NCBI RefSeq assembly: GCF_949987535.1
Contig: NC_080066.1
Span: 96,112,413 to 96,176,412 of the forward strand
From: Balaenoptera acutorostrata
Lineage: Eukaryota; Chordata; Mammalia; Artiodactyla; Balaenopteridae
Direction of reading: 5' to 3'
DNA length: 64,000 nucleotides
Position numbers and translations under genes: made by a program. Below are positions 12,601 to 23,189 of the stretch, one piece after another. The notes below the pieces were generated by a model that worked only from the letters and a program-made list of their open reading frames with translations, made no database searches and was not told the origin of the DNA. Each line of letters opens with the position of its first letter. Position 1 is the first letter of the stretch.

Positions 12601-14427
12601 AGAGCAGGAAAGTACCTCTTTGGAACCAAGCCCCAGCCCAGTGGCTTAAGGGTCCAACAGGGGCCATCCTCAGGCCCTGAGGTGAGAGGCCAAGCCAAGG
12701 GGGCAGTGAGCTGGGAGGAGCCCATTCCTCCCTCCATGCATTTTTCAGGAAGTAAACAGCAGTCGCAAAGGGGAAAGAAGACAGACTGCTCGGCAGTCTA
12801 CTAGCAGAAAGATAGGCTAGCCCCACTGGCCCCCAGGGTGGAAGTGGCAAGCTGAGTGGCACGGCAGACCTTAGGCCAAATCAGCAATGTCCACCCACAC
12901 ACAGCTGGTCCTCTCCAAGCCCCAGCCCCCAGGAGCAAGGGGCAGATGCCCTGCCCTACCACTCCCTTTTTCCCACCCCCAAGAGAGCAAAGGGCCAGAG
13001 TAGCAATAAAGCCAGCCCCTCTCCCAGCTGCCAGGCCTCAGGACTCTCAAGGGAAACACAGACTCCACCTTCTAAGCCACTCTTCCGCTGGAAAGAGGGG
13101 GAAGGGGAGAGGAGGAAAGAGCAGGGTGCTCAGGAGGCCCCAGCAATCTGGACTGGACTGGCCATAGGCAGGAAAGGGGGAACAGATCAACCCACCCTGG
13201 GGAGGATTCTCCCCAGTAAATCAAAGGTTTTAGAAGCCCTGAGCACTTGCCCACTTTGCCTGCCTCGGTCTACCCTAGCCTAGCCTCCAGGATGGCACAG
13301 TGGCTTGACCCTCTTTGTACCCTCTTTTTACTTCCAGCCTCTCTAATGGGACTCAGCTGAGAATGGACTCCTTGACATGCACATGGCATCCCCCACTCCC
13401 CAAAACGCTGCGGTGCCCTGAAATGGCCTGGGGCCCACACTGAGTCCAAGCTCTACCCAGCTCCCCACAGGTCCCAGGAAATCCCCACTCCATCCTGTCT
13501 TGTGCCAACCAGGCCAGTCAGGGGGTGGGGAGGTTTCCAGATGAGGAAGGCCCCATCCAGCTCAGCTTCCTGACCAGACCCCAGAGTTTCAGGCGCTAGC
13601 CCTACAGTGAGGGGTCCTGGCAGAGCAGGGAGGGCAGGCAGCTCAGGTCAATTAGAGTATCACCACCTACACTCTGCTGCTTCCTTGTGGAACAGGCTCA
13701 GGCCCTGGCCCAGTGGGACTCAGTGGCCCAGCCTGGCCCAGAGACAGTGTCCCCCTCCTGGAATCTCCACCCTACCTCTCCTCAGAGATCCAGAGCTATT
13801 GGAGGGATAGGGAGAAGAGGAAAGGCTGGAGAGGAAAGTCCCTTTTCTACTTTCTAGAACTGAGACCACCCAGCTCCAGTCCAATCCTGGCCACTGGGCT
13901 CCCCAGTCTCTGGTTCTGTTGTCCACTGAGCTGTCCTGGATCAGAGACAGGTTTCTACCAGAAAGGTGGTCTTGTGTGAGGAACAGCACAGGACTTTTGG
14001 AGGTCCTGCCTGGGGTTGAGTCCCAGGTCTCCCATTTGTGGGCAGTGTTATCCTGGGCAAATTATTTAACATGGGAGTCAGTTTCCTAATCTAAAAGTGG
14101 GATGACTACTAATAGCACCCTTTTCAGAGGTGGTTATCATGATGCCTAAGTGAGAGGCTGAGTGGCATAGCAATCAGCAAACTGTAGAGAGCTAACAGAG
14201 GTTATCAGAGTGACCCATCCCTGCCCTGGAGCCCCACCTGGCCAGAACAGCAGGTGGAGAGAATGGGGAATGAAGGTCTCTGGAGGGACCCTGACCCCAG
14301 CTAACTGCTCAGTCCCAGGAGGAAAGAGAAGGAGCCCTGGGTCCGACTTTGCTCTTATTCTGGAAGTAAACAAGGTGAGCAGACAGCTTGGTTACCAGAT
14401 CCTAAGCAGGGAGAGCCCTGCCTGTCT

Positions 14428-14468
<41 letters not shown>

Positions 14469-15617
14469 ACTTGCCTGGACAGCTGACATCCCTTCCCTAC
14501 CAGGTATACATACCAGTGGGCTGACTCACCCAGCAACCCTCCACACCCCCACCCCAGAGCCTCTAGGCTACTGCACCCTCAATACCGCCCCTTCCCCAAT
14601 TGGGTCACCCCCAGACTGGGCTTGTTCTTTAGACTCTGGGGGCCTGGCAGTTTCCCCCAGACCACCAAAAAATCAGCTCGTGGGGGGAGGAGTACAGAGA
14701 GATGCTATAACCAATCCCAAGCCCAGCAGTGGAGAAGGAACCTATCCTTCACCAGGTTCATTTGACAGGGCACCAAGGTGCCTAGGACAGTGCTCCGCCA
14801 AGGCGCCAGGCGTATCTTCTATCTATCTAGTCACCAGGTGGCCTTCAGACAGCTAACTCCCTGACTTGGCCTATTGGGGCCAGAAGTGAGAATCCCGAGA
14901 AGCTGCGTCCTCTCTCCCGTACACACATCCCAGAGCACCAACCCACTCAACATCCTGAATTCAGGAGCCAGTTTGTGTTCTAGGGTGTCAGCCCTCCCCA
15001 CTCCTGTAGCCTGTCCTTTATTTACTGTTTGTATCGCCTACTTCTAAGGAGGAGTTGGGGTCGAATGGGACTCTCCTAACTGCGTTCTGATGCCTCGCGC
15101 GGGACTCCATAACCAGTCCCTTCTCTGAGTCTCCCCGAATCCTGGCACCCTCGTCCTTACCTCCGAATCCCTGGGTCCGCAGCTCGCGGTAGGAGCGGTA
15201 AACCTCCCGCATGAGGTAGTTGATGAAGCCCTCCCTGGGCGCGAACTTGCACACGAAGTTCTGCTCGTAGAGGCAGTTGATGAGGAAGCAGGAGGCGATG
15301 GCGGCCTCCCCGCCGTCGGGCTGCAACTCCACCAGCGCCAGATTGCAGTCGTTGGAGCTGCAGCAGGCGTGCACGCAGTCCCGGCCGCGGCGCACGGTGA
15401 GGGAGCGCAGGAAGGTGGCGCCGTTTCTCACCGAGGCGTCGGTGTCGAGCACGAAGGCAGGCACCCCGGGGGTAAAGCGGTCCAGGCAGTTGTCGGCCGT
15501 GAGCAGACTGGGGGGCACGGGCGGCGGCCCGGCCTCGGTGCCCAGGAGGCCGAGCGCGCAAAGGAGCCACACGGCGACCGCTGGGATGCGGGCCTGGGAG
15601 AGGCGGGCCCCGGCCAT
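6473..15617 (-). CDS. SPINT1: SPINT1 / HAI-1, Kunitz-type serine protease inhibitor (10 coding exons)
   Basis: This membrane inhibitor controls matriptase, HGF activator, hepsin and related proteases at epithelial surfaces. The joined exons give 509 residues from the ATG at 15617; the human short isoform is about 513. In order they encode a signal peptide (1-30, hydrophobic AVAVWLLCALGLL), a cysteine-rich MANSC domain (about 35-130), a PKD-like internal domain, Kunitz 1 (244-294, P1 Arg254), an LDLR class A repeat (309-347), Kunitz 2 (369-419, P1 Leu379), one membrane helix (about 442-466) and a His/Pro-rich cytoplasmic tail ending in PL. All splice sites are GT-AG and all phases agree. Odd points are the non-basic Kunitz 2 P1 residue, a stop in the alternative exon extension, and loss of the human start codon. 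An in-frame ATG at 15659 would add 14 residues. A noncoding first exon probably lies near 15990. Confidence 0.97.
7120..7167 (-). CDS. SPINT1: SPINT1 coding exon: juxtamembrane linker
   Basis: This 48-bp exon runs from acceptor TTTTGTAG|AG to donor ACACAG|GTAAGC. It encodes the linker KKDVFGLRRESPIPNTG (counting split codons) between Kunitz 2 and the membrane segment. A basic pair (RR) in the linker is a plausible shedding or cleavage site, by inference only. Confidence 0.93.
7405..7575 (-). CDS. SPINT1: SPINT1 coding exon: Kunitz domain 2
   Basis: This 171-bp exon encodes the second Kunitz domain with all six cysteines in register. The reactive loop reads TGLCLESIPRWYY. The residue after the second cysteine, the P1 position, is Leu (codon TTG at 7538-7540). 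From memory, human HAI-1 has Lys there. The donor is ATCTCCA|GTGAGC. Confidence 0.96.
7974..8281 (-). mobile_element. CHR-type SINE in a SPINT1 intron
   Basis: This full-length reverse copy ends in the tRNA-like head CCACCAGGGAAGTCCC. The 14-bp target duplication TATTATACTTATTT lies at 7960-7973 and 8282-8295. It is in the intron between the Kunitz 2 exon and the linker exon, in the same orientation as the gene. Confidence 0.92.
8600..8650 (-). CDS. SPINT1: SPINT1 coding exon: LDLRA-to-Kunitz 2 linker
   Basis: This 51-bp exon runs from acceptor TTTGCAG|AT to donor GATAAAG|GTGAGC. It encodes YTRGFDKLQRIHFPTDK, close to the human linker as remembered. Confidence 0.93.
8765..8890 (-). CDS. SPINT1: SPINT1 coding exon: LDL-receptor class A repeat
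   Basis: This 126-bp exon encodes the LDLRA module from VCSGTC to DEAACEKY. The conserved acidic calcium-binding motif C-P-D-A-S-D-E is intact and six cysteines are in order. The acceptor is CACCCAG|TG and the donor AAAAAT|GTGAGG. Confidence 0.95.
9230..9256 (-). CDS. SPINT1: SPINT1 micro-exon (27 bp) between Kunitz 1 and LDLRA
   Basis: The micro-exon encodes GPSVERHHP (counting split codons), matching the human GPSMERRHP linker from memory. The acceptor is TCTCCCAG|GC, the donor CATCCAG|GTGGGC, and both ends are phase 1. Confidence 0.93.
9432..9602 (-). CDS. SPINT1: SPINT1 coding exon: Kunitz domain 1
   Basis: This 171-bp exon encodes Kunitz 1, the main protease-binding domain in the family. 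Six cysteines are present, with P1 Arg after the second cysteine (VGRCRGSFPRWYY). The donor used for the short isoform is GTGCAAG|GTGGGC. A second donor 48 bp downstream (CAGG|GTAGGT, exon end 9384) would give the long isoform, but that extension contains TGA at 9418-9420. Confidence 0.96.
9713..9851 (-). CDS. SPINT1: SPINT1 coding exon: second half of the PKD-like domain
   Basis: The acceptor is GTGTTTAG|AG and the donor GACAGAAG|GTGAGG. The exon encodes RNDPDQVELWGLKEGTYLFQ followed by a beta-strand-rich stretch with one N-glycosylation sequon (NIT). The segment VELWGLKEGTY is strongly conserved in the family. Confidence 0.95.
10083..10210 (-). CDS. SPINT1: SPINT1 coding exon: first half of the PKD-like domain
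   Basis: The acceptor is CTCCCAG|GG. The exon encodes IPKAWEGTDLKVQPQEPLVL and continues to DTDVRVK. The donor AAG|GTGCGA is off consensus, but it keeps phase 0 and the expected residues. The alternative AGG|GTAAAG donor 6 bases upstream would drop two residues. Confidence 0.93.
10485..10590. repeat. AT-rich imperfect microsatellite
   Basis: TATA and ATATATC units alternate with CAATATA for about 100 bases. The tract is palindromic in character. Confidence 0.9.
10860..11050 (+). mobile_element. MLT1/MaLR-type LTR fragment (3' part)
   Basis: The phrases GACTTCTGGCCTCCAGAACTG and, further on, ACACGGCACAGCAGCCCTAGG match the 3' part of MLT1-class LTRs, which carry 'ctccagaactgtgaga' and 'acagcagcccta'. 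The assignment is by memory of the consensus. Confidence 0.7.
11440..11530 (+). mobile_element. MIR SINE fragment
   Basis: The core phrase GAGAGGTTAAATGACTTGCC is present, followed by a diverged GGTCGCTCAG and GAGCTGGGATTTGAACCCGG. This is the conserved MIR core. Confidence 0.8.
11985..12040. repeat. TTCC/CCTT-rich simple repeat
   Basis: This is a pyrimidine-only run of imperfect CCTT and TTCC units. Confidence 0.85.
14431..14468. repeat. (CA)n microsatellite
   Basis: About 18 CA dinucleotides with one interruption near the 3' end. Confidence 0.95.
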
Positions 15618-16560
15618 CATCCCCCCAGGGACCGTCGCCCTCCTCCCTACGGGGGTCATCTTCACAGTGCGGGCCTCTGAGCTCCGAGGGTGATAGCGAC
15701 CTGAGAGAGGGGAGGGGACGGAGGAGGAGACATCGGATCAGCCGGGAAACTTCAAGGTAGGTGGGCGGGCCCGCAGGAAGTGAAGGGGAGGACCGGGGAG
15801 CACCGAGCACCCCGGGAGTGGAGAGGGGCACGCGGGCCCGGTCCTCCCACGCACACTCCGGTGACCCGACCGCCCGACGGACGGCCAGACGGACGTCTAA
15901 AGGAGCTCACGTACCCGGACACACGAACGAGCAGAGAACAAAGGGCCAAACATGTTCAGAACCCGCTTCACCTCCTCCTCGCTCACCTCGGCCCTGGTTA
16001 CCTGCTCAGGTGAGTGGGGTGGGGCCGGGCCAGCCGAGGTTCCGGTCCCGGCTTCCTGCGCGGCTCGGGCCGCAGCTTCCGCCCCGGTGTCCGGTGCGCT
16101 GGGGATCTGCCACCTCCTCCCCGCCTAGTTTCTGGTGAAACTGAGTCAACGCGGCCGGGGCGGGGCGGACATTAACCCCGGCGCCGCCGGCTCCGCCCAC
16201 GCCCGGTGCGCCTGTCCAGCCCCAGCTTCCGGACCGCCTATCCGCATCCCCGGGATCTCCGACCCTTCTCCCTCAGCCTGGTGCCCAAAGGGGCTCAGAG
16301 GCTGGGGCGCCCAGCCCCGGGCCGCTGGATCCACCGAGTCCAGCCTCGCGGGGTTCCCCGCACCCCAGAAGTACACCCCTATTCCCGGAGGCCCGGACAG
16401 GTCAGGAGGACGCTTCAGCGAAGTCAGGCACCCGAGGGTGGGTCGGGCGCTCTGGGGCGGCTGCCTCCGGCCTCCCTTTCCGGTCCGGGCCGGCATTCCC
16501 AGACCCAGGCCTGAGGCGCTTGGGAAGGGGCCGGCGGAGAAGAAATGGGGGAAAGCCCGA
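15150..16560. promoter_or_regulatory. SPINT1: SPINT1 CpG island and promoter region
   Basis: CpG density is visibly much higher here than in the flanks. On the minus strand two possible donors for a noncoding first exon are present: CCGAG|GTGAGC (exon end 15987) and GAGCAG|GTAACC (exon end 16002). GC boxes (GGGGCGGGGCGG at 16157-16168) and an AP-1-like TGAGTCA (16142-16148) lie just upstream. No TATA box was seen. The start site itself is not determinable by reading. Confidence 0.7.
15161..15617 (-). CDS. SPINT1: SPINT1 first coding exon: signal peptide and MANSC domain
   Basis: The exon starts at an acceptor near 15700 (CTCTCTCAG|GTCGC), so it has 5' UTR sequence, and it ends at donor TTCGGAG|GTAAGG. 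The ATG at 15617 is preferred: it has A at -3 and G at +4, and it aligns with the second Met of the human protein. ATGs at 15620 and 15659 are also in frame. The MANSC part holds conserved cysteines and the stretch CFLINCLYEQNFVCKFAP. Confidence 0.92.
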
Positions 16561-18654
16561 TGCAAAAGATCTCTCTGTCGTCGTCAGCCCTCAGGAAATC
16601 ATTTCCATCTTGTGGCCGGAAGAGATCCCAGAAACTGCGTGGCTGCACCTTTGGTAACTGGAATCCAGGATGCCTGCTCCATCGTCACCACCTTTGCCAG
16701 CTCCGGAAGCCCTCCTTTCTGTCAGAGTGAGAAACAGGAGATTTCCAGCGGCCAGGCTTCCCTGCTTGATCTGCAGTGGTTCCTTTTGGTTTGAGGCCCT
16801 TCCTCATCTTGTACTAACGTTTACATTCGGGTCACTGTCGGAGCTGAGTCCCTGTTAGCCTCCTTGGTGGGCTGATCCCTTCTCTGCAGAATCCCTCTCC
16901 TCTCTCACCAGGTGGGGTGCTCCTGGTCAGGAGCTGGCTGCTTTCTTCCAGTGAAGTAACATCCTTGGGAGCTAGAAATTCCAGCTTACCAAAGTAGCTG
17001 AGCTAATGACCTTCACAGAGCCATGGACTCCTTGAAGCCAGGCTCATTGTATTTCCTGAGAGAAGAACTCCTCCTAAAGTCCATTCTTTACAGAGCAAGA
17101 TTGGTCCTATTAATGCTTTCCCCCCAAAGAGATTCCACACCTTTTCATGATGACTTAACAAACCCCAGCCCAATGGGAACGGTCTTCCTACTTTCTTATC
17201 TAGAGCAGCTTTACCTACTAGGTCCTGTAGCCAACCCTTCAATCATTTTCCTGGCTAAACTGCAACATTCCCTAGCTGCCCACATTATGAGTGTTGGGGG
17301 TGGGAATATGAGGTCTGTCTCCCCTTCTCTGGATTTTCTGGGTTTTTCCACTGCCCCAGGCACAGTGGGGAACATAGAGCAATGATGGTACACCAGGAAT
17401 GAAGCATATGATTGTGCAGTTACTGGAAAGAAAGGATTTTGTTGAGATTTGATTCCTGCCTCCTTCAATACCTTATGCATACAAGAATCCTAACACAGGA
17501 GACTGTTACCTTATGGTAATATTACTACAGATTAATCATTACTTCCATTACACCATTACACATTACTTCCATTCCATCATATACACTATTACAAAAACCT
17601 ACATCTGTCAAGCCCTGACATTGCCCAAACCCTATGTATTTCCCACGCATTGCCCCATATACTCAAAACAAACCAAGGATGTAGGTACTATTTTTATTCC
17701 CCTTTTACAGATGAGCAAACAGACTCAGACAGGTGGATGACCTTGTCAGGTCACGTGGCCATTAGGTGGCAGAGCAGGGATTGGAGTCCAGGAAGGCCAA
17801 GTCTGTTGCTTCAGCACCTAAACACTGCTTTACTGCACTTAAAATTCTGACTTCAGCTGGAAGTTCCACCCTCACCTCAGATTCAACTTGCCTGAAACAC
17901 AAACTTTCAAGTGATGATCAACCCCCATTTGAGATGCCTGCTGTGTGCCAGACACTCGACATCTGTGACCTCTGATTCCCACAACAGCTCTGAGAATAGT
18001 TTCTGCTTTGCAGAGAGGCTCACTAAACTCCATCAAGGTCACGCAGTGAAGAGTGGGAGCCAAGACTGTGTAGGGGTTCAGCTTGTGGGCTTCAGACTCA
18101 AGACTACTGGGTTTAACTCTTTCATCTGCCACTTACTATCAGTTGTAGACTTTGGCAACTTATTTAGCCCCTCTGTGCCTTAGCCTCCTTGTATATGAAG
18201 TGGGGCTTCACAGGGTTAGTATGAGGGTTAAATGAGTTAATACAGATAAAACATTTGACACCTGAAAAAAGTGACAGAGCCAGAATTTTATCTCAAGTCT
18301 CTCTGACATCAAAAACTACACTTTTCTCACTACCTTATGCTGCTTCTTACATCCAGAAGACAAAACCTACACATGAGGGGAAAAAAGACTAAGATAGTCC
18401 ACCAAAGTGGTGAAAGTGATGGCATTTGAATGATGGGAATTCGAAGTAACATTTTCTTCTTCCTAGCTTAAAAATTATTTCCGAAGTTTCCTTTAGTGAG
18501 CATGGAATGCTTCCATGGTGAAGAGAAAACTACATCATCACAACCTCCACATTGATCATATTTAGCCCCAAAATGTTTCTCTCTCCATATTCTCTCCTAA
18601 TCTCATTGTCCCAGTCACTTGGGAGTCATCTGTGCCCCCTGCCTTTTCTTTTTT
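16560..18654. other. Intergenic DNA between SPINT1 and PPP1R14D, proximal part
   Basis: MIR-like fragments lie at about 17660-17800, with 'cccttttacagatgagcaaac', and at 17930-18240. No gene is recognised. Confidence 0.5.
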
Positions 18655-18975
18655 TAAAAAAATAATTTATTTATTTTATTTATTTTTGGCTGCGTTGGGT
18701 CTTCGTTGGTGCACACGGGCCTTCTCTAGTTGTGGAGAGTGTGGGCTACTCTTCGTTGCGGTGCGCATGCTTATTGTGGTGGCTTCTCTTGTTGCGGAGC
18801 ACAGGCTCTAGGCTCACGGGCTTCAGTAGTTGTGGCACGGGAGCTCAGTAGTCGTGGCACACAGGCTTAGTTGCTCCGCGTCATGTGGGATCTTCCGAGA
18901 CCAGGGCTCAAACCCGTGTCTCCTGCACTGGCAGGGCAGGCAGATTCTTAACCACTGCGCCACCAGGGAAGCCCC
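18655..18975 (-). mobile_element. CHR-type SINE
   Basis: This reverse copy runs from an A/T-rich tail (18655-18690) to the tRNA-like head ending CCAGGGAAGCCCC. It is almost full length. Confidence 0.9.
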
Positions 18976-18999
18976 AGGGAAGAGCCAATTTTGACTCCA

Positions 19000-19456
19000 T
19001 GTTGGATTTGTTTCTTTGAATTTAACCTTTGCTTTTCATTGTTTTTGTTGTTATAATCATACATAATGGCCTGCCTGAGGGAACCCTGCCCCTGTGCCTG
19101 AATGTTAAACTAAAGTGCCTTTGTTCAGCTCACAGGGAGACAATCTGACCCTGCCCACCTGTGAATGGCTGCAAAGAAGAAATTAACACATCCCCTCCCT
19201 GATGCAGGCCACAGGAGGAGATGTTTTGCAAGATATATGGCCTTTTTACTTTACTTCCTCACCTCCTCCCCCTCTCTGTTCTATAAAAGAAACTGGCATC
19301 CAGACCCAGATAAGATGGTTTTTTGGGGGACCCTAGTCCGCCATCTTCTCGGTCTGCCTGCTTTCTAAATAAAGTCGTATTCCTTGCCTCAACAGCTCGT
19401 CTCCTGATTTATTGGCCTGTTGTTTGGCGAGCAGAGTGAGCTTGGACTCGGTAACA
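19000..19456 (+). mobile_element. Solo LTR of an endogenous retrovirus (ERV1/gammaretrovirus-like)
   Basis: The 457-bp unit begins TG and ends CA. It is flanked by a perfect 5-bp target duplication CTCCA (18995-18999 and 19457-19461). Inside are a TATA box (TATAAA, 19282-19287) and, 86 bases on, a polyadenylation hexamer (AATAAA, 19368-19373). This is the expected U3-R-U5 layout. No internal retroviral genes or second LTR are nearby, so it is a recombined solo LTR. The class is inferred from the short R region and general style. Confidence 0.85.
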
Positions 19457-20119
19457 CTCCAGCCCTGCCTTCATCTGCCCTTCACCTGTTCAGATCCTCA
19501 GTGACCCCCAAGACCCTCTTTAGCAGTGTGTATAGAACCAGCTGTCCTCTGGATGGATTCATAAAGTTTGGTTTGTGGAGAGGTAGAGAGCGTCAGAGGT
19601 ACTGGGGACCTTAGTTAAAGCCCTTTGCCTTACATAGGAAGGAAACTGAAGCCCAGAGATTTGTCCTTGATTTGTTCAGAGACACAGAGATAGTATGTGG
19701 CAGAGGCCACCTCCAGACTTCAGGTCTCTTGAATGCCAATCTTGGGTCCTTTCTGTGATTCTGACCTGACTTCCTGCAAAGCGTTTCCAGATGATATTGT
19801 TTTCTAATTGTACATTGCAGGCCCAAGGAGAGCTGTCTGGGTAAGTTACCTCTTTTGTTAGACCACTTGGCTCACTCCCTCTCTATGAACTTGGGAAAGA
19901 GAAAGCCAGGGTTTATGCTACAGGTTTCCTTCATATTTGCCATCCCACCAGTACCAACCACTGATCTTAGGAGTGGGTGTTTTGGTGAGAACATTCAGTC
20001 CTTAACACCACTACTAGAAAAGAAACACTGAGTGCCTTGTCTTGGATGGTGGTCTGGTGGTTTCTGTAAGTAGGTATAATGGATTGTCTACAAAGATGGC
20101 TATCAAAGATGGTAGACAG

Positions 20120-20575
20120 GACCTCACCTTCCTTGTAAGTGCATGCTGCTCCTCCCACCAAGAGGTGACATCTATCTTTCCCTTCCCTTTGAATCCGTAA
20201 TTTGCTTTGACCAGTAGGACAGAGCAGAAGTGGTGCCACATGACTTTCAGGCCTCAGCCTTGTGGCTTGCATTTTCCCCTCTTAGAACCAGTTGTGATGT
20301 AAAGAAGTTTGACTACCCTGAGGAAGAGAGAGGCCACCGGAAGAGAGCAAGACCCTGGAGGATGAGAGACTGTGAAAGGAGAGAGAGGGATCTGGCTATC
20401 TCACAGTCACCTCAGCTGACTAGCTTCGTGAAGCCATCCTGCATCCTTAGCCCCAGCCGACGTGTCCCAACAGAGATTAGCTACACCTGTGAAGCCCTGC
20501 TCAAGTTGCAGAATTGTGAGCAAATTTGTTTGTTTTAAGCCTTTAAATTTTGGTGTGATTTCATAAGCAGTTAGG
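20120..20575 (+). mobile_element. MLT1/MaLR-type LTR
   Basis: The sequence includes typical MLT1 phrases: CCACATGACTTTCAGGCC, a purine-rich 'gaggccaccggaagagagcaag' region, and a terminal segment with GTTTTAAGCC. The ends are diffuse. Confidence 0.6.
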
Positions 20576-20638
20576 TTAGCGGGTCCCTGGAGAAAGAGAA
20601 TCAGGAATGGCATTCTTGACATAAGAGAAGCCATTTTG

Positions 20639-20765
20639 GGGGAAGTCCCTGGCAGTGCAGTGGTTAGGATTCCGGGCTTTCACTGCTGGGGGCCTCAGTT
20701 CGATCCCTGGTCGGGGAACTAAGATCCCACAAGCCGTGCTACGAGGACAAATTTTAAAGAAAAGA
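20639..20765 (+). mobile_element. Short CHR-family SINE with clean target duplication
   Basis: The tRNA-like head is followed by GGTTCGATCCCTGGTC-type B-box text (here CAGTTCGATCCCTGG) and a short A-rich tail. A 14-bp duplication GAGAAGCCATTTTG flanks it at 20625-20638 and 20766-20779. Confidence 0.92.
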
Positions 20766-21438
20766 GAGAAGCCATTTTGTGATCTAAGCCTGGCCACATT
20801 GCTTGCCCTCAAACAGGTCTCAGTAACAAGGATCTTGATGTCAGAACAGAGAAGGCAGTCAAACAATAGTGCAGTGATAAAGCAGAGTCCTAGTTCCTCC
20901 TCAAGGGATATATTCAATACATAATTATATGTCTTTGAGTTCAGCAGGAACTAAGGCCCCCACCCAGGTGGAGGACGGAATGATGATGTTGACCCTCCTG
21001 ACTTCAATCCACCAAGACCTGGACTCTGTCAACCTTTGCCCTAATTCTATGCTGAATTCTCCTGTGCTCAAGCCTCTTCATGAATATGCATGTACCCTTA
21101 GCTCAGAACTTCCACAGTTTTACTGTTCGGTGAGAGGCTGCTTTGGGAAAGATCCCTGGTGTTCTCCTTACTTGCTGCAAGTAATAATGAATCCTTCCTT
21201 TTCCCAGCCTTTGGCTTGATCGTATCTGTTGGCTCAACACCCACCAAGAGGCGAACCCAGTTTTTGGGTAACTGTTCTGCGGCAATAATAACTGAAACAG
21301 AAGGATAATATATTTACAGAACAAATTTTAGTTTTAATTATCTAATGTTTATAAATAAATAAATTTTATAAATTTTAGTTTTAATGATCTAAATAAAAGC
21401 CTTCTAATTCCCTTGATAATGCAGAGTCAAGGATTTTT

Positions 21439-21790
21439 TTTTTAAATTTATTCATTTATTTTTGGCTGCGTTGGGTCTTCGTTGCTGCGCGCTGTGCGCA
21501 GGCTTTCTCTAGTTGTGGGGAGCAGGGGCCACTCTTCGTGTGGTGCATGGGCTTCTCATTGCAGTGGCTTCTCTTGTTGCAGAGCACAGGCTCTAGGCGT
21601 GTGGGCTTCAGTAGTTGTGGCAGGTGGGCTCAGTAGTTGTGCCTTGTGGGCTCTAGAGCGCAGGCTCAGTAGTTGTGGCGCATGGGCTTTGTTGCTCCGT
21701 GGCATGTGGGACCTTCCCGGACCAGGGCTTGAACCCGTGTCCCCTGCATTGGCAGGCAGATTCCCAACCACTGCGCCACCAGGGAAGCCC
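21439..21790 (-). mobile_element. CHR-type SINE
   Basis: Reverse copy with target duplication AAGGATTTTT at 21429-21438 and 21791-21800. Confidence 0.92.
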
Positions 21791-21934
21791 AAGGATTTTT
21801 GATAAGGAATTTTGGGGAAACTAATGACCCTTGAAATATTTTTCAAGGCGAGGCTGCTGTCACTGGTTCAATCTTTATGTAAAGGAGACAAGGCCCCTCA
21901 GATACTGCTGCAGCCCTAAAAGGGAAATTTTTTT

Positions 21935-22056
21935 TTTTTTTTTTTTTGGCCACTCCTTGAGGCTTGTGGGATCTTAGTTCCCTGACCAGGGATCAAACCC
22001 AAGCTCTTGGTAGTGAAAGCACGGAGTCCTAACCACTGAACTGCCAGGGAATTCCC
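21935..22056 (-). mobile_element. Short CHR-family SINE
   Basis: A poly-T run is followed by the reverse of the short tRNA form, ending CTGCCAGGGAATTCCC. The flanks AAAGGGAAATTTTT and AAAGGGGAATTTTT are an aged target duplication. Confidence 0.85.
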
Positions 22057-22105
22057 TCAAAGGGGAATTTTTGAAGAATTTTGCTAATGTCCAAAATGCT
22101 CATGG

Positions 22106-22318
22106 GACTTCCCTGGTGGTCCAGCGGTTAAGACTACTTGCTCCCAAGGCAGGGGGCCCGGGTTCGATCCCTGGTCGTGGAACTAAAATCCCACATACCG
22201 CAACTAAGCCCATGCACCACAACTAGAGAAGCCTGAGTGCTGCAACTAGAGAAGCCCATGTGCTGCAATGAAGACCCAGAGCAGCAAATAAATAAATAAA
22301 TAAATAAATTTTAAAAAA
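22106..22318 (+). mobile_element. CHR-family SINE, intermediate length
   Basis: The tRNA-like head is intact (GGTTCGATCCCTGGTC). The body is shortened, with two 'caactagagaagcc' modules and an (AAAT)n tail. Confidence 0.88.
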
Positions 22319-22384
22319 GTGAAATAGCTGCTTGGGAAATTAAAAAAAAAAAGCTCACAATATTTCAGTGTGTTTGATAGCGTC

Positions 22385-22533
22385 TAAATGGTCACCAATG
22401 ATCCACACCTGCTGGTATTCATGCTGTTGTGTGTGTAATCTCCTCCCCTTCAGCATGGCTGGACCTAGTGATTGGCTCCTGATGAATAGAATACAGCAAA
22501 AGTCATGGGATGTCACGTCCTAGATTATGTTAC
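22385..22533 (+). mobile_element. MLT1/MaLR-type LTR, left part (split by RPL12 retrocopy)
   Basis: This text and the text at 23190-23515 read as one LTR if the ribosomal-protein insert is removed. The left part carries 'tgattggctcctgatgaatagaata', and the right part ends with the MaLR-like 'gttttaagctgataaatttgggg' and a 'gcagcaatataaaactaacat' terminus. Confidence 0.7.
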
Positions 22534-22543
22534 AAAAAGACTG

Positions 22544-23180
<637 letters not shown>

Positions 23181-23189
23181 AAAAGACTG

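Larger units (their letters stand above)
10211..15160 (-). other. SPINT1: SPINT1 intron between first and second coding exons
   Basis: This is the largest coding intron (4.95 kb). It holds an AT-rich microsatellite (10485-10590), part of a MaLR-type LTR (about 10860-11050), a MIR (about 11440-11530), an old LINE-like segment (11600-12200) with a TTCC-rich stretch (11985-12040), a MIR at 14000-14130 and a CA repeat (14431-14468). The 12.4-14.0 kb part is G/C-balanced and unique-looking, with no exon recognised. Confidence 0.7.

Noticed and set aside
15157..15831. 224-codon frame overlapping SPINT1 exon 1 on the same strand
   Set aside because: Shadow frame in CpG-rich sequence; the other frame encodes the conserved MANSC domain and has proper splice sites.
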